Shown here: positions 22,101 through 30,302 of the stretch, piece after piece
Layout: each line of letters begins with the position of its first letter
How positions within the stretch are numbered: position 1 is the first letter of the stretch
Assembly: GCA_019671135.1 (NCBI GenBank)
Contig: JAHRHY010000009.1
Location: 1,240,001-1,304,000, forward strand
From: Linnemannia hyalina
Lineage: Eukaryota; Mortierellomycota; Mortierellomycetes; Mortierellales; Mortierellaceae
Length of the DNA stretch: 64,000 bases
Direction of reading: 5' to 3'
Notes under the pieces: model-generated
What the model saw: only the letters and a program-made list of their open reading frames with translations
Databases searched by the model: none
Told to the model about the DNA's origin: nothing
Program-made: the position numbers and the translations under genes

Positions 22101-23097
22101 TGTCATTACTGTTGTTGTCGTTGGTCTTTTTAGCGATGTTGACGAGGGCGAGGTAGACAGCGTTTCCAGGTTGGGTAGCAAGGGAGTGAAAGTGAAGGTG
22201 AGAGAGGAGTTTCCCTTGTGTGCGAGCGGAGATGGAGTTGGCGTTGGCACCACGACAGCGCCAGAGAACAGTGTGTCCATTGTGGGTGAAGTGAAGGTCG
22301 TTGTTTCGCCAGTTGATGAAAGGGTTGATGGTCGTTAGCCAGGGTTTTCCAAGGATGAGGTCGTAGTTGGAGAGGGGGTAAATGAGTGCTTCCAGTTTGT
22401 CGGAGTAGTGGTCGCGGTCGATGGTAAAGGTGGAGGTGGATGATGAAATGGAAGAGGAACCGTTTGGAAGGATGATGGGGATGGAGGGGCCAGGAGTGCG
22501 AGTGAGGGAGTGTTGTTTGCAAAAAGAAGAACTGATGACGTTCCCTTCCGCACCGCAATCGATTAAAATACGCGCAGGGGCACCAGCCACATTACCAATA
22601 AACGACAAGAGTGTACGGGAGGCTTTCTCAGCCGTGAAAGCGTGCAGACGGACGGATTTGTGTCGCAAGCGTTTGGTCCTGCGCTTGGACATGGGTTGGT
22701 CTAAAGCAGCAGGAGAGGAGAGTGGGTCCAGGTCCACTTCTTCTGATGGGCTAAGACCAACAGGCGAGGTATCAGATACGTCGTCGGTGAGTTGTAACTC
22801 ATCGTCAAAGGGTACCGTGGTGGAGTGAGTGTTGGGGGCAGTGGTGGTCGAGTCGATGGCAATTGAGGAGGGAGTACGAGGCGAGGCAGGGATGGATGAG
22901 GGAAAAAGGGAGAGTGGAGGAGGAGAGAAGGAGAGTTTGTGTAGGCTACGAGGTGCGGATGTGGTAGTGCGAATAATGGATACAGAGGGGGGAGTGTTTT
23001 TGATAGCAGAATTTTTATTCTTGGAACTGTAACTTAACTCTGGTAAGGAAACACTCCCTTTGTCCAGAGGAGAAAGGGAGGGAACGTCGACGATCAA
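19189..23097 (-). CDS. pol: Gypsy-1 Pol polyprotein (protease, RT, RNase H, integrase, chromodomain), full copy
   Basis: 1,302 codons, intact. Domains in order: aspartic protease with a variant DCGAEG active site (residue ~179); reverse transcriptase (KLDLLSGYHQ, YLDD at ~533); RNase H (TDASG at ~682, TDHATL); integrase with HHCC zinc finger, MDFVGPLP, VSDRDTKF and FHPQTDGQTERAN; and a C-terminal chromodomain (LLQWQGYPREDWTWEPE). The frame is open upstream to 23145 and overlaps gag in the -1 frame, so no own ATG is needed. Expression is expected as Gag-Pol by -1 frameshifting (site at 23127-23133). It differs from the plus-strand copy by one residue in integrase. Chromodomains of this clade are thought to steer integration to marked chromatin. 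Confidence 0.95.
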   Translation of the reverse strand: MIVDVPSLSPLDKGSVSLPELSYSSKNKNSAIKNTPPSVSIIRTTTSAPRSLHKLSFSPPPLSLFPSSIPASPRTPSSIAIDSTTTAPNTHSTTVPFDDELQLTDDVSDTSPVGLSPSEEVDLDPLSSPAALDQPMSKRRTKRLRHKSVRLHAFTAEKASRTLLSFIGNVAGAPARILIDCGAEGNVISSSFCKQHSLTRTPGPSIPIILPNGSSSISSSTSTFTIDRDHYSDKLEALIYPLSNYDLILGKPWLTTINPFINWRNNDLHFTHNGHTVLWRCRGANANSISARTQGKLLSHLHFHSLATQPGNAVYLALVNIAKKTNDNNSNDNKPTSPPLSPDIHNIVHNEFPDVFPSSLPSGLPPDRGDAMKIETDPSADPPFRPVIRLSIAELDELRKQLDDLLGKGFIKPSTSPYGAPVLFVKKKDGSLRMCVDYRGLNRITKKNRHPLPRIDELIDRFRGARYFTKLDLLSGYHQQRIAEEDTHKTAFRCRYGHFEFNVVPFGLTNAPASFSNMMLRVLDPVLDKWVVVYLDDILIYSRTEAEHLQHLRSVLTLLRKYGLYAKLSKCSFMQKETEFLGHVISKDGIHTSGGLVRAIREWPRPQKQKDVQQFVGLAQFYHQYIANFASIALPLTALLGEGVPFSWSQEQEVAFTTLKEAISKAPVLRIFDPDLLTTVETDASGFALGAVLFQTDEHGESRPVAFTSRKLNSAERNYPTHEQELLAVVHALKTWRYYLDGSHFIVYTDHATLQHFPTQPKLTRRQARWMELLQEYNFTFKYKKGADNIVPDALSRRPDHREINTLSVQLDPRLRQRLMDGYKEDHRLKPIYESCLQGSPPSNYSLVDGVLCIQRNDLLLVCIPSNSDLRLSLLHDAHDSAIAGHFGFEKTYGHLHSRFFWPSMAKDTRLYVQTCESCQRTKPSNQPPAGLLQPLPIPDRPWQTVTMDFVGPLPKTPRGFDSITVFVDKLTKQVHFAPCHTTDSASQVARIFFDHVFRLHGMPTTIVSDRDTKFTSRFWKELSRLMDVHLAMSTAFHPQTDGQTERANRTFITMLRNFVDQRQSNWDLLLSAAEFATNNATNASTGVSPFFLNSGAHPNMPMSLLTPTPGPNPSVNEFVQSRSEALTLAKESLAAAQERQAANADIHRREHDFKVGDHVLLNLENITLPSDRTRTSQKLLARFAGPHTIVEQLSPVSFRLDLPPSMKIHPVFHVDRFRRYQPSPATLGPRTPARPPPVIVEDEEEYEVEAIADHRKVNNNMEYLLQWQGYPREDWTWEPESELAHCKDILNKYKRDHGLRT

Positions 23098-23133
23098 GTC
23101 CTGGACTAAGCCTGATCGTCGGAGGCTTTTCCC
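23088..23133 (-). promoter_or_regulatory. Programmed -1 frameshift cassette (minus copy)
   Basis: Mirror of 26126-26171: slippery GGGAAAA at 23127-23133, a 5-nt spacer, and a 9-bp stem formed by 23113-23121 with 23088-23096. Confidence 0.8.
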
Positions 23134-24104
23134 GACTCGGGGGAATCACCCACGGCTACTTGATAAACCCATCGTCCTTGGCGGTTGTTGTTGTTGCCAC
23201 GGTTGGTATTGTTGTTGTCGCCGTAGATGGGGCACTCCTTTGCATAATGTCCAGGTTGGCGACAGCGACGGCAAGCATTGTTGTTTTTACACCATTCGCG
23301 TTCCTGAGGGGTCAGGGAAGGGGGATTACCGTTGTTGTTGTTTCGGGGGCCGTTGTTGTTATTGTTGTTGCGGTTGTAGTTATTGTTATGACCCATGTTT
23401 CTCTCTAGGCGATTAAATCGTTGGGTGATATTGTTGAGGGCGATCTGGATGTTGTCGATTTCCATGGGGGTGGCTTGAGAGAGAGCGGAGGAAGAGGTGA
23501 AGGAAGAAATGATGGGGGCGGAGGCGATGGCGAGCGAGTTGGTCTTGGGGCCGGTGTCGGGTTTGAAGGAGTAAATGCGGTCCATCTCTTGGGCGTATTG
23601 AAAGATCTGAATGAGGGTGATATTGGGGTTTTGAATAATGTGTCCTTCGATCATCTGTTGAAGAACCAAGGGGCAGTTGTCGATAAAGGATGTTTGGGCG
23701 AACTCGTTGACCGTGGTCTTGGCAGCGTCGGTGGAGGCATAACCAAGAAGGGCGCCCAAAAGTTCCTTGAATGTAGATAAGTAGGTCGAAAAGTTGGTGG
23801 TCATGCGAAGATTGGTGAGGTGTCGTCGACAGGAGCCCGCAAAGTTGTTGGGAATGTACTCTAGCTTAAAAGCAGGAGTAAACTCGGTCTCGAAGTTGCA
23901 AGTATCAGGGAGCCCACATCCATCAAACCATCGGGCAGGGCCAGGCGTGCCCAAGTACGAGAGAGCGTGGGGTGTTCGTTCAGTCTCACTTATCTTAGCA
24001 AGGTTGAAGTAGCGGTTAACCGCAACGAGCCAGGCCAAGGCAGAGAAACCGTCGCGGGCGCCTGTAAAGACAGGAGGGGGGTTAAGGCGGGCAGGGGTAA
24101 CCAT
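23106..24104 (-). CDS. gag: Gypsy-1 Gag, full copy
   Basis: 332 codons from the ATG at 24104 (MVTPARLNPPPVF); the frame is open further upstream without a better ATG. The capsid-like part contains a retrotransposon-Gag style helical segment (ALSYLGTPGPARWFDG, then LRMTTNFSTYLSTFKELLG). A long Asn-rich linker precedes one CCHC zinc knuckle (CRRCRQPGHYAKEC, about residue 285). It packages element RNA into virus-like particles. The stop at 23106 lies downstream of the slippery heptamer, allowing Gag-Pol fusion. Confidence 0.93.
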   Translation of the reverse strand: MVTPARLNPPPVFTGARDGFSALAWLVAVNRYFNLAKISETERTPHALSYLGTPGPARWFDGCGLPDTCNFETEFTPAFKLEYIPNNFAGSCRRHLTNLRMTTNFSTYLSTFKELLGALLGYASTDAAKTTVNEFAQTSFIDNCPLVLQQMIEGHIIQNPNITLIQIFQYAQEMDRIYSFKPDTGPKTNSLAIASAPIISSFTSSSALSQATPMEIDNIQIALNNITQRFNRLERNMGHNNNYNRNNNNNNGPRNNNNGNPPSLTPQEREWCKNNNACRRCRQPGHYAKECPIYGDNNNTNRGNNNNRQGRWVYQVAVGDSPESGKASDDQA

Positions 24105-24296
24105 GACTGGTAGTGCAGAGAGAAGTGCGGAGAGGTCAAAAATGTCCAGAGTGTAAGAGGGTACGAAGGAAAATAGGGGCAGGGAATGAAATTCAGGGCT
24201 GGTGTGCAGAGAGAGCTGGGACGAGGGAAAATTAAAGTAAAACGCGGGCAGTGAAAACGAGGAGGGAAAAATCAAGAGGTCAGTGGAACGAGGGAA

Positions 24297-24308
24297 CCTT
24301 TGCTACCA
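24297..24308 (-). promoter_or_regulatory. Primer binding site (minus copy)
   Basis: TGGTAGCAAAGG on the minus strand lies directly after the 5' LTR. It complements a tRNA ending GCTACCA; initiator Met tRNA is used in this way by Ty1. Confidence 0.6.
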
Positions 24309-24515
24309 TGCAACAGGCGAAGACTGGGACAGAGAAGTATAGAACGGGGACGAGAGTTGAAGCAGTGATGATTGATGTTATTACTATGGTACAACTAAAT
24401 ATATATACAAAGTCGCCAACTAGGTTTCTAGGTGTAGTGTCATAGTGAGTCAGAGATGATAGAGAGTGACAAGGAATGACTAACTAGAGAGCAATGATAA
24501 ACCTAATATGTTGCA
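24309..24515 (-). repeat. Gypsy-1 LTR C (207 bp)
   Basis: Minus-strand 5' LTR, followed on its outer side by the CTTAG target duplication. Confidence 0.95.
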
Positions 24516-24520
24516 CTTAG

Positions 24521-24743
24521 GTTAGCAGTCATATTCTTTAGTAGACATAGTATTAGTAGTGCGCCGAGCCCTCTTGTCTGCTCTTTGTCCTTTTACACAT
24601 CACTTGGACGAGAGCAGTATTGACAAGAGTTTCGCTGGCACGCTGCAGGTAACAACCCCCTCTTTGATAATATGAATACAAGGTCCTTTTACACATCACT
24701 TGGACGAGAGCAGTATTGACAAGAGTTTCGCTGGCACGCTGCA
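24521..24743 (+). repeat. Gypsy-2 LTR, right part
   Basis: Continues 16794-16839 after the Gypsy-1 insertion. It contains a 60-bp direct duplication (ending CGCTGCA twice) identical in plan to 39176-39331. It ends exactly where the next Gypsy-1 LTR begins. Confidence 0.88.
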
Positions 24744-24950
24744 TGCAACATATTAGGTTTATCATTGCTCTCTAGTTAGTCATTCCTTGTCACTCTCTAT
24801 CATCTCTGACTCACTATGACACTACACCTAGAAACCTAGTTGGCGACTTTGTATATATATTTAGTTGTACCATAGTAATAACATCAATCATCACTGCTTC
24901 AACTCTCGTCCCCGTTCTATACTTCTCTGTCCCAGTCTTCGCCTGTTGCA
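24744..24950 (+). repeat. Gypsy-1 LTR D (5', 207 bp)
   Basis: Ends TGCAAC...GTTGCA; followed immediately by the PBS. Confidence 0.95.
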
Positions 24951-24962
24951 TGGTAGCAAAGG
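24951..24962 (+). promoter_or_regulatory. Primer binding site
   Basis: TGGTAGCAAAGG begins at the first base after the LTR. The leading TGGTAGC complements a tRNA 3' end GCTACCA. Confidence 0.6.
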
Positions 24963-25154
24963 TTCCCTCGTTCCACTGACCTCTTGATTTTTCCCTCCTC
25001 GTTTTCACTGCCCGCGTTTTACTTTAATTTTCCCTCGTCCCAGCTCTCTCTGCACACCAGCCCTGAATTTCATTCCCTGCCCCTATTTTCCTTCGTACCC
25101 TCTTACACTCTGGACATTTTTGACCTCTCCGCACTTCTCTCTGCACTACCAGTC

Positions 25155-26153
25155 ATGGTTACCCCTGCCCGCCTTAACCCCCCTCCTGTCTTTACAGGCG
25201 CCCGCGACGGTTTCTCTGCCTTGGCCTGGCTCGTTGCGGTTAACCGCTACTTCAACCTTGCTAAGATAAGTGAGACTGAACGAACACCCCACGCTCTCTC
25301 GTACTTGGGCACGCCTGGCCCTGCCCGATGGTTTGATGGATGTGGGCTCCCTGATACTTGCAACTTCGAGACCGAGTTTACTCCTGCTTTTAAGCTAGAG
25401 TACATTCCCAACAACTTTGCGGGCTCCTGTCGACGACACCTCACCAATCTTCGCATGACCACCAACTTTTCGACCTACTTATCTACATTCAAGGAACTTT
25501 TGGGCGCCCTTCTTGGTTATGCCTCCACCGACGCTGCCAAGACCACGGTCAACGAGTTCGCCCAAACATCCTTTATCGACAACTGCCCCTTGGTTCTTCA
25601 ACAGATGATCGAAGGACACATTATTCAAAACCCCAATATCACCCTCATTCAGATCTTTCAATACGCCCAAGAGATGGACCGCATTTACTCCTTCAAACCC
25701 GACACCGGCCCCAAGACCAACTCGCTCGCCATCGCCTCCGCCCCCATCATTTCTTCCTTCACCTCTTCCTCCGCTCTCTCTCAAGCCACCCCCATGGAAA
25801 TCGACAACATCCAGATCGCCCTCAACAATATCACCCAACGATTTAATCGCCTAGAGAGAAACATGGGTCATAACAATAACTACAACCGCAACAACAATAA
25901 CAACAACGGCCCCCGAAACAACAACAACGGTAATCCCCCTTCCCTGACCCCTCAGGAACGCGAATGGTGTAAAAACAACAATGCTTGCCGTCGCTGTCGC
26001 CAACCTGGACATTATGCAAAGGAGTGCCCCATCTACGGCGACAACAACAATACCAACCGTGGCAACAACAACAACCGCCAAGGACGATGGGTTTATCAAG
26101 TAGCCGTGGGTGATTCCCCCGAGTCGGGAAAAGCCTCCGACGATCAGGCTTAG
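25155..26153 (+). CDS. gag: Gypsy-1 Gag
   Basis: 332 codons starting MVTPARLNPPPVF, identical to the minus-strand copy as far as read. It has a capsid-like helical region, an Asn-repeat linker and one CCHC knuckle (C-x2-C-x4-H-x4-C) near codon 285. The stop TAG at 26151 falls in the loop of the predicted frameshift stem, so ribosomes that do not slip terminate just after meeting it. Confidence 0.94.
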   Translation: MVTPARLNPPPVFTGARDGFSALAWLVAVNRYFNLAKISETERTPHALSYLGTPGPARWFDGCGLPDTCNFETEFTPAFKLEYIPNNFAGSCRRHLTNLRMTTNFSTYLSTFKELLGALLGYASTDAAKTTVNEFAQTSFIDNCPLVLQQMIEGHIIQNPNITLIQIFQYAQEMDRIYSFKPDTGPKTNSLAIASAPIISSFTSSSALSQATPMEIDNIQIALNNITQRFNRLERNMGHNNNYNRNNNNNNGPRNNNNGNPPSLTPQEREWCKNNNACRRCRQPGHYAKECPIYGDNNNTNRGNNNNRQGRWVYQVAVGDSPESGKASDDQA

Positions 26154-26171
26154 TCCAGGACTTGATCGTCG
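26126..26171 (+). promoter_or_regulatory. Programmed -1 frameshift cassette between gag and pol
   Basis: The heptamer G GGA AAA (26126-26132) lies in register with gag (X XXY YYZ). A 5-nt spacer (26133-26137) precedes a stem of CGACGATCA (26138-26146) with TGATCGTCG (26163-26171), loop 16 nt. The pol frame is open from 26114 and gag stops at 26153, so the shift must occur within this 40-nt window. Confidence 0.82.
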
Positions 26172-29100
26172 ACGTTCCCTCCCTTTCTCCTCTGGACAAA
26201 GGGAGTGTTTCCTTACCAGAGTTAAGTTACAGTTCCAAGAATAAAAATTCTGCTATCAAAAACACTCCCCCCTCTGTATCCATTATTCGCACTACCACAT
26301 CCGCACCTCGTAGCCTACACAAACTCTCCTTCTCTCCTCCTCCACTCTCCCTTTTTCCCTCATCCATCCCTGCCTCGCCTCGTACTCCCTCCTCAATTGC
26401 CATCGACTCGACCACCACTGCCCCCAACACTCACTCCACCACGGTACCCTTTGACGATGAGTTACAACTCACCGACGACGTATCTGATACCTCGCCTGTT
26501 GGTCTTAGCCCATCAGAAGAAGTGGACCTGGACCCACTCTCCTCTCCTGCTGCTTTAGACCAACCCATGTCCAAGCGCAGGACCAAACGCTTGCGACACA
26601 AATCCGTCCGTCTGCACGCTTTCACGGCTGAGAAAGCCTCCCGTACACTCTTGTCGTTTATTGGTAATGTGGCTGGTGCCCCTGCGCGTATTTTAATCGA
26701 TTGCGGTGCGGAAGGGAACGTCATCAGTTCTTCTTTTTGCAAACAACACTCCCTCACTCGCACTCCTGGCCCCTCCATCCCCATCATCCTTCCAAACGGT
26801 TCCTCTTCCATTTCATCATCCACCTCCACCTTTACCATCGACCGCGACCACTACTCCGACAAACTGGAAGCACTCATTTACCCCCTCTCCAACTACGACC
26901 TCATCCTTGGAAAACCCTGGCTAACGACCATCAACCCTTTCATCAACTGGCGAAACAACGACCTTCACTTCACCCACAATGGACACACTGTTCTCTGGCG
27001 CTGTCGTGGTGCCAACGCCAACTCCATCTCCGCTCGCACACAAGGGAAACTCCTCTCTCACCTTCACTTTCACTCCCTTGCTACCCAACCTGGAAACGCT
27101 GTCTACCTCGCCCTCGTCAACATCGCTAAAAAGACCAACGACAACAACAGTAATGACAACAAACCGACCTCCCCTCCACTCTCACCCGACATTCACAACA
27201 TCGTCCACAACGAGTTCCCCGACGTTTTCCCTTCCTCCCTCCCCTCTGGCCTTCCCCCTGACAGAGGCGATGCAATGAAGATCGAAACTGATCCGAGCGC
27301 TGATCCCCCCTTTCGCCCTGTTATACGTCTCTCGATTGCTGAATTGGATGAACTAAGGAAGCAACTCGACGACCTACTTGGCAAAGGCTTTATCAAACCC
27401 TCTACCTCCCCTTATGGTGCCCCTGTATTGTTTGTGAAAAAGAAGGATGGTTCCTTGCGTATGTGTGTTGATTACAGAGGGTTAAACCGGATTACAAAAA
27501 AGAACAGACACCCCCTTCCCCGCATTGATGAACTTATCGACCGTTTCCGCGGGGCACGCTACTTTACCAAACTTGACCTCCTCTCCGGTTACCATCAGCA
27601 ACGTATAGCAGAAGAGGACACACACAAGACAGCCTTCCGTTGCCGCTACGGCCATTTCGAATTTAATGTGGTCCCTTTCGGGTTAACGAATGCACCGGCG
27701 TCCTTCTCCAATATGATGCTACGAGTATTAGACCCTGTTCTCGACAAGTGGGTTGTTGTTTACCTCGACGACATTCTTATCTACTCGCGCACCGAGGCCG
27801 AACATCTACAACATCTCCGATCCGTCCTCACGCTCCTCCGCAAGTACGGTCTCTACGCCAAGTTGAGCAAGTGCTCCTTTATGCAGAAAGAGACCGAGTT
27901 CCTCGGCCACGTCATCTCCAAGGACGGTATCCATACGAGCGGCGGTCTCGTTCGTGCCATCCGTGAATGGCCCCGTCCCCAGAAGCAGAAAGATGTTCAG
28001 CAGTTTGTTGGTCTTGCACAGTTCTATCATCAGTACATCGCTAACTTTGCCTCGATCGCCCTACCGTTGACCGCTCTCTTAGGTGAAGGCGTTCCTTTCT
28101 CTTGGTCTCAGGAGCAGGAAGTAGCGTTTACGACTCTGAAGGAGGCCATCAGTAAAGCACCTGTTCTACGTATCTTCGACCCCGACCTTCTAACAACCGT
28201 CGAAACCGATGCCTCCGGCTTTGCTCTCGGTGCCGTTCTCTTTCAGACCGATGAGCATGGCGAGTCGCGCCCCGTCGCCTTCACCTCCCGCAAGCTGAAC
28301 TCTGCCGAACGCAACTACCCAACACACGAACAGGAACTGTTGGCTGTTGTACATGCATTGAAGACATGGCGCTACTATCTGGACGGATCCCACTTCATCG
28401 TATACACCGACCATGCCACCCTCCAACACTTCCCCACTCAACCCAAACTCACCCGCCGTCAGGCCCGCTGGATGGAACTGTTGCAGGAATACAACTTCAC
28501 CTTCAAGTACAAGAAAGGAGCCGACAACATTGTCCCAGATGCCCTGTCTCGCCGACCGGACCATAGAGAGATTAACACACTCTCAGTACAGCTCGACCCC
28601 AGGCTCCGGCAGCGCCTGATGGATGGTTACAAAGAGGATCACCGCCTCAAACCGATCTATGAAAGCTGCCTCCAGGGAAGTCCACCGTCTAATTACTCTC
28701 TTGTTGATGGTGTTCTTTGCATTCAACGTAATGATCTTTTACTTGTTTGTATCCCCTCGAACTCTGACCTTCGGCTTTCTCTTCTTCACGATGCACACGA
28801 CTCCGCTATAGCTGGTCACTTCGGTTTCGAGAAGACGTACGGTCATCTCCACTCGCGGTTCTTCTGGCCATCTATGGCGAAGGACACCCGGCTGTATGTG
28901 CAGACCTGTGAGTCGTGCCAAAGGACTAAGCCCAGCAACCAACCACCTGCTGGCCTCCTCCAGCCCCTACCCATTCCCGATCGACCCTGGCAAACGGTGA
29001 CAATGGACTTTGTCGGCCCCCTACCCAAGACCCCACGCGGCTTTGACTCCATTACGGTCTTTGTTGACAAACTCACAAAGCAAGTGCACTTTGCCCCCTG

Positions 29101-30070
29101 CCACACCACCGACTCCGCCTCGCAAGTTGCACGCATTTTTTTCGACCATGTTTTCCGCTTGCACGGCATGCCAACCACCATTGTCTCCGACCGCGATACC
29201 AAGTTCACGAGCCGCTTTTGGAAAGAATTGAGCCGTCTGATGGACGTCCACCTTGCCATGTCGACTGCCTTCCACCCTCAGACCGATGGCCAGACCGAGC
29301 GTGCCAACCGCACCCTTATCACCATGCTCCGTAACTTTGTCGACCAACGGCAGTCTAACTGGGACCTCTTACTTTCCGCCGCCGAATTTGCCACGAACAA
29401 CGCCACCAATGCCTCCACTGGAGTCTCCCCGTTCTTCTTGAACTCCGGAGCCCATCCCAACATGCCCATGTCATTGTTGACCCCTACTCCCGGCCCCAAC
29501 CCATCGGTTAACGAGTTCGTGCAATCTCGAAGCGAAGCCCTCACCCTCGCTAAGGAGTCCCTTGCTGCCGCCCAAGAACGTCAAGCAGCCAACGCCGACA
29601 TCCATCGGCGAGAGCATGATTTCAAGGTTGGTGACCACGTTCTCCTTAACCTTGAGAATATCACCTTACCCTCGGACCGCACCCGCACGTCGCAGAAACT
29701 CTTGGCTCGCTTTGCCGGCCCCCACACCATTGTTGAACAGCTGTCCCCGGTCTCCTTCCGCCTTGATCTTCCACCGTCCATGAAGATTCACCCCGTCTTC
29801 CACGTCGACCGATTCCGACGCTACCAACCATCACCTGCGACGCTAGGACCAAGAACACCAGCACGGCCACCACCGGTTATCGTTGAAGACGAGGAAGAGT
29901 ATGAGGTCGAGGCCATTGCAGATCATAGGAAGGTTAACAACAACATGGAGTACCTTCTACAATGGCAAGGATACCCGCGCGAGGACTGGACATGGGAACC
30001 AGAGAGTGAACTGGCACACTGTAAGGACATCCTCAACAAGTACAAGCGCGACCATGGCCTTAGGACTTAG
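26162..30070 (+). CDS. pol: Gypsy-1 Pol polyprotein
   Basis: 1,302 codons of open frame with no early ATG, consistent with synthesis as a Gag-Pol fusion. Visible centres: protease DCGAEG, RT YLDD, RNase H TDASG, integrase H-H-C-C then D, D, E (MDFVG, VSDRD, HPQTDGQTE), and a chromodomain at about residues 1248-1296. The Cys in DCG replaces the usual Ser/Thr of retropepsins. With matching LTRs and intact frames this copy looks competent and recently inserted. Confidence 0.96.
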   Translation: MIVDVPSLSPLDKGSVSLPELSYSSKNKNSAIKNTPPSVSIIRTTTSAPRSLHKLSFSPPPLSLFPSSIPASPRTPSSIAIDSTTTAPNTHSTTVPFDDELQLTDDVSDTSPVGLSPSEEVDLDPLSSPAALDQPMSKRRTKRLRHKSVRLHAFTAEKASRTLLSFIGNVAGAPARILIDCGAEGNVISSSFCKQHSLTRTPGPSIPIILPNGSSSISSSTSTFTIDRDHYSDKLEALIYPLSNYDLILGKPWLTTINPFINWRNNDLHFTHNGHTVLWRCRGANANSISARTQGKLLSHLHFHSLATQPGNAVYLALVNIAKKTNDNNSNDNKPTSPPLSPDIHNIVHNEFPDVFPSSLPSGLPPDRGDAMKIETDPSADPPFRPVIRLSIAELDELRKQLDDLLGKGFIKPSTSPYGAPVLFVKKKDGSLRMCVDYRGLNRITKKNRHPLPRIDELIDRFRGARYFTKLDLLSGYHQQRIAEEDTHKTAFRCRYGHFEFNVVPFGLTNAPASFSNMMLRVLDPVLDKWVVVYLDDILIYSRTEAEHLQHLRSVLTLLRKYGLYAKLSKCSFMQKETEFLGHVISKDGIHTSGGLVRAIREWPRPQKQKDVQQFVGLAQFYHQYIANFASIALPLTALLGEGVPFSWSQEQEVAFTTLKEAISKAPVLRIFDPDLLTTVETDASGFALGAVLFQTDEHGESRPVAFTSRKLNSAERNYPTHEQELLAVVHALKTWRYYLDGSHFIVYTDHATLQHFPTQPKLTRRQARWMELLQEYNFTFKYKKGADNIVPDALSRRPDHREINTLSVQLDPRLRQRLMDGYKEDHRLKPIYESCLQGSPPSNYSLVDGVLCIQRNDLLLVCIPSNSDLRLSLLHDAHDSAIAGHFGFEKTYGHLHSRFFWPSMAKDTRLYVQTCESCQRTKPSNQPPAGLLQPLPIPDRPWQTVTMDFVGPLPKTPRGFDSITVFVDKLTKQVHFAPCHTTDSASQVARIFFDHVFRLHGMPTTIVSDRDTKFTSRFWKELSRLMDVHLAMSTAFHPQTDGQTERANRTLITMLRNFVDQRQSNWDLLLSAAEFATNNATNASTGVSPFFLNSGAHPNMPMSLLTPTPGPNPSVNEFVQSRSEALTLAKESLAAAQERQAANADIHRREHDFKVGDHVLLNLENITLPSDRTRTSQKLLARFAGPHTIVEQLSPVSFRLDLPPSMKIHPVFHVDRFRRYQPSPATLGPRTPARPPPVIVEDEEEYEVEAIADHRKVNNNMEYLLQWQGYPREDWTWEPESELAHCKDILNKYKRDHGLRT

Positions 30071-30083
30071 CGGATTTTTTTTT

Positions 30084-30095
30084 AAGAGGGGAAGG
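30084..30095 (+). promoter_or_regulatory. Polypurine tract
   Basis: AAGAGGGGAAGG directly before the 3' LTR. Confidence 0.75.
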
Positions 30096-30302
30096 TGCAA
30101 CATATTAGGTTTATCATTGCTCTCTAGTTAGTCATTCCTTGTCACTCTCTATCATCTCTGACTCACTATGACACTACACCTAGAAACCTAGTTGGCGACT
30201 TTGTATATATATTTAGTTGTACCATAGTAATAACATCAATCATCACTGCTTCAACTCTCGTCCCCGTTCTATACTTCTCTGTCCCAGTCTTCGCCTGTTG
30301 CA
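30096..30302 (+). repeat. Gypsy-1 LTR E (3', 207 bp)
   Basis: Same ends and length as LTR D. It joins directly to the truncated left arm of the AT-rich element. Confidence 0.95.

Larger units (their letters stand above)
16840..24515 (-). mobile_element. Composite Gypsy-1 chromovirus with three LTRs
   Basis: In minus-strand order: 5' LTR (24309-24515), complete internal region (19164-24308), a central LTR (18957-19163), a truncated internal region holding only 3' pol (17047-18956), and a 3' LTR (16840-17046). The outermost LTRs are flanked by the same 5-bp duplication CTTAG (16835-16839 and 24516-24520), while the central LTR has none. The whole array therefore behaves as one insertion into a Gypsy-2 LTR. 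Confidence 0.93.
24744..30302 (+). mobile_element. Complete Gypsy-1 chromovirus, plus strand, 5,559 bp
   Basis: Two LTRs that read as identical (24744-24950 and 30096-30302), PBS, gag, -1 frameshift signal, intact pol and PPT. The flanking 5-mers do not match (CTGCA on the left, ATAAG on the right). It lies in opposite orientation to the composite copy only 228 bp away. Confidence 0.96.

Noticed and set aside
24516..24743. Independent gene or promoter between the two Gypsy-1 copies
   Set aside because: It is the right part of a Gypsy-2 LTR (matches 39109-39331).
24984..25154. Longer Gag starting at 24984
   Set aside because: The first codon is TTG; the first ATG in frame is 25155, where capsid-like sequence starts.
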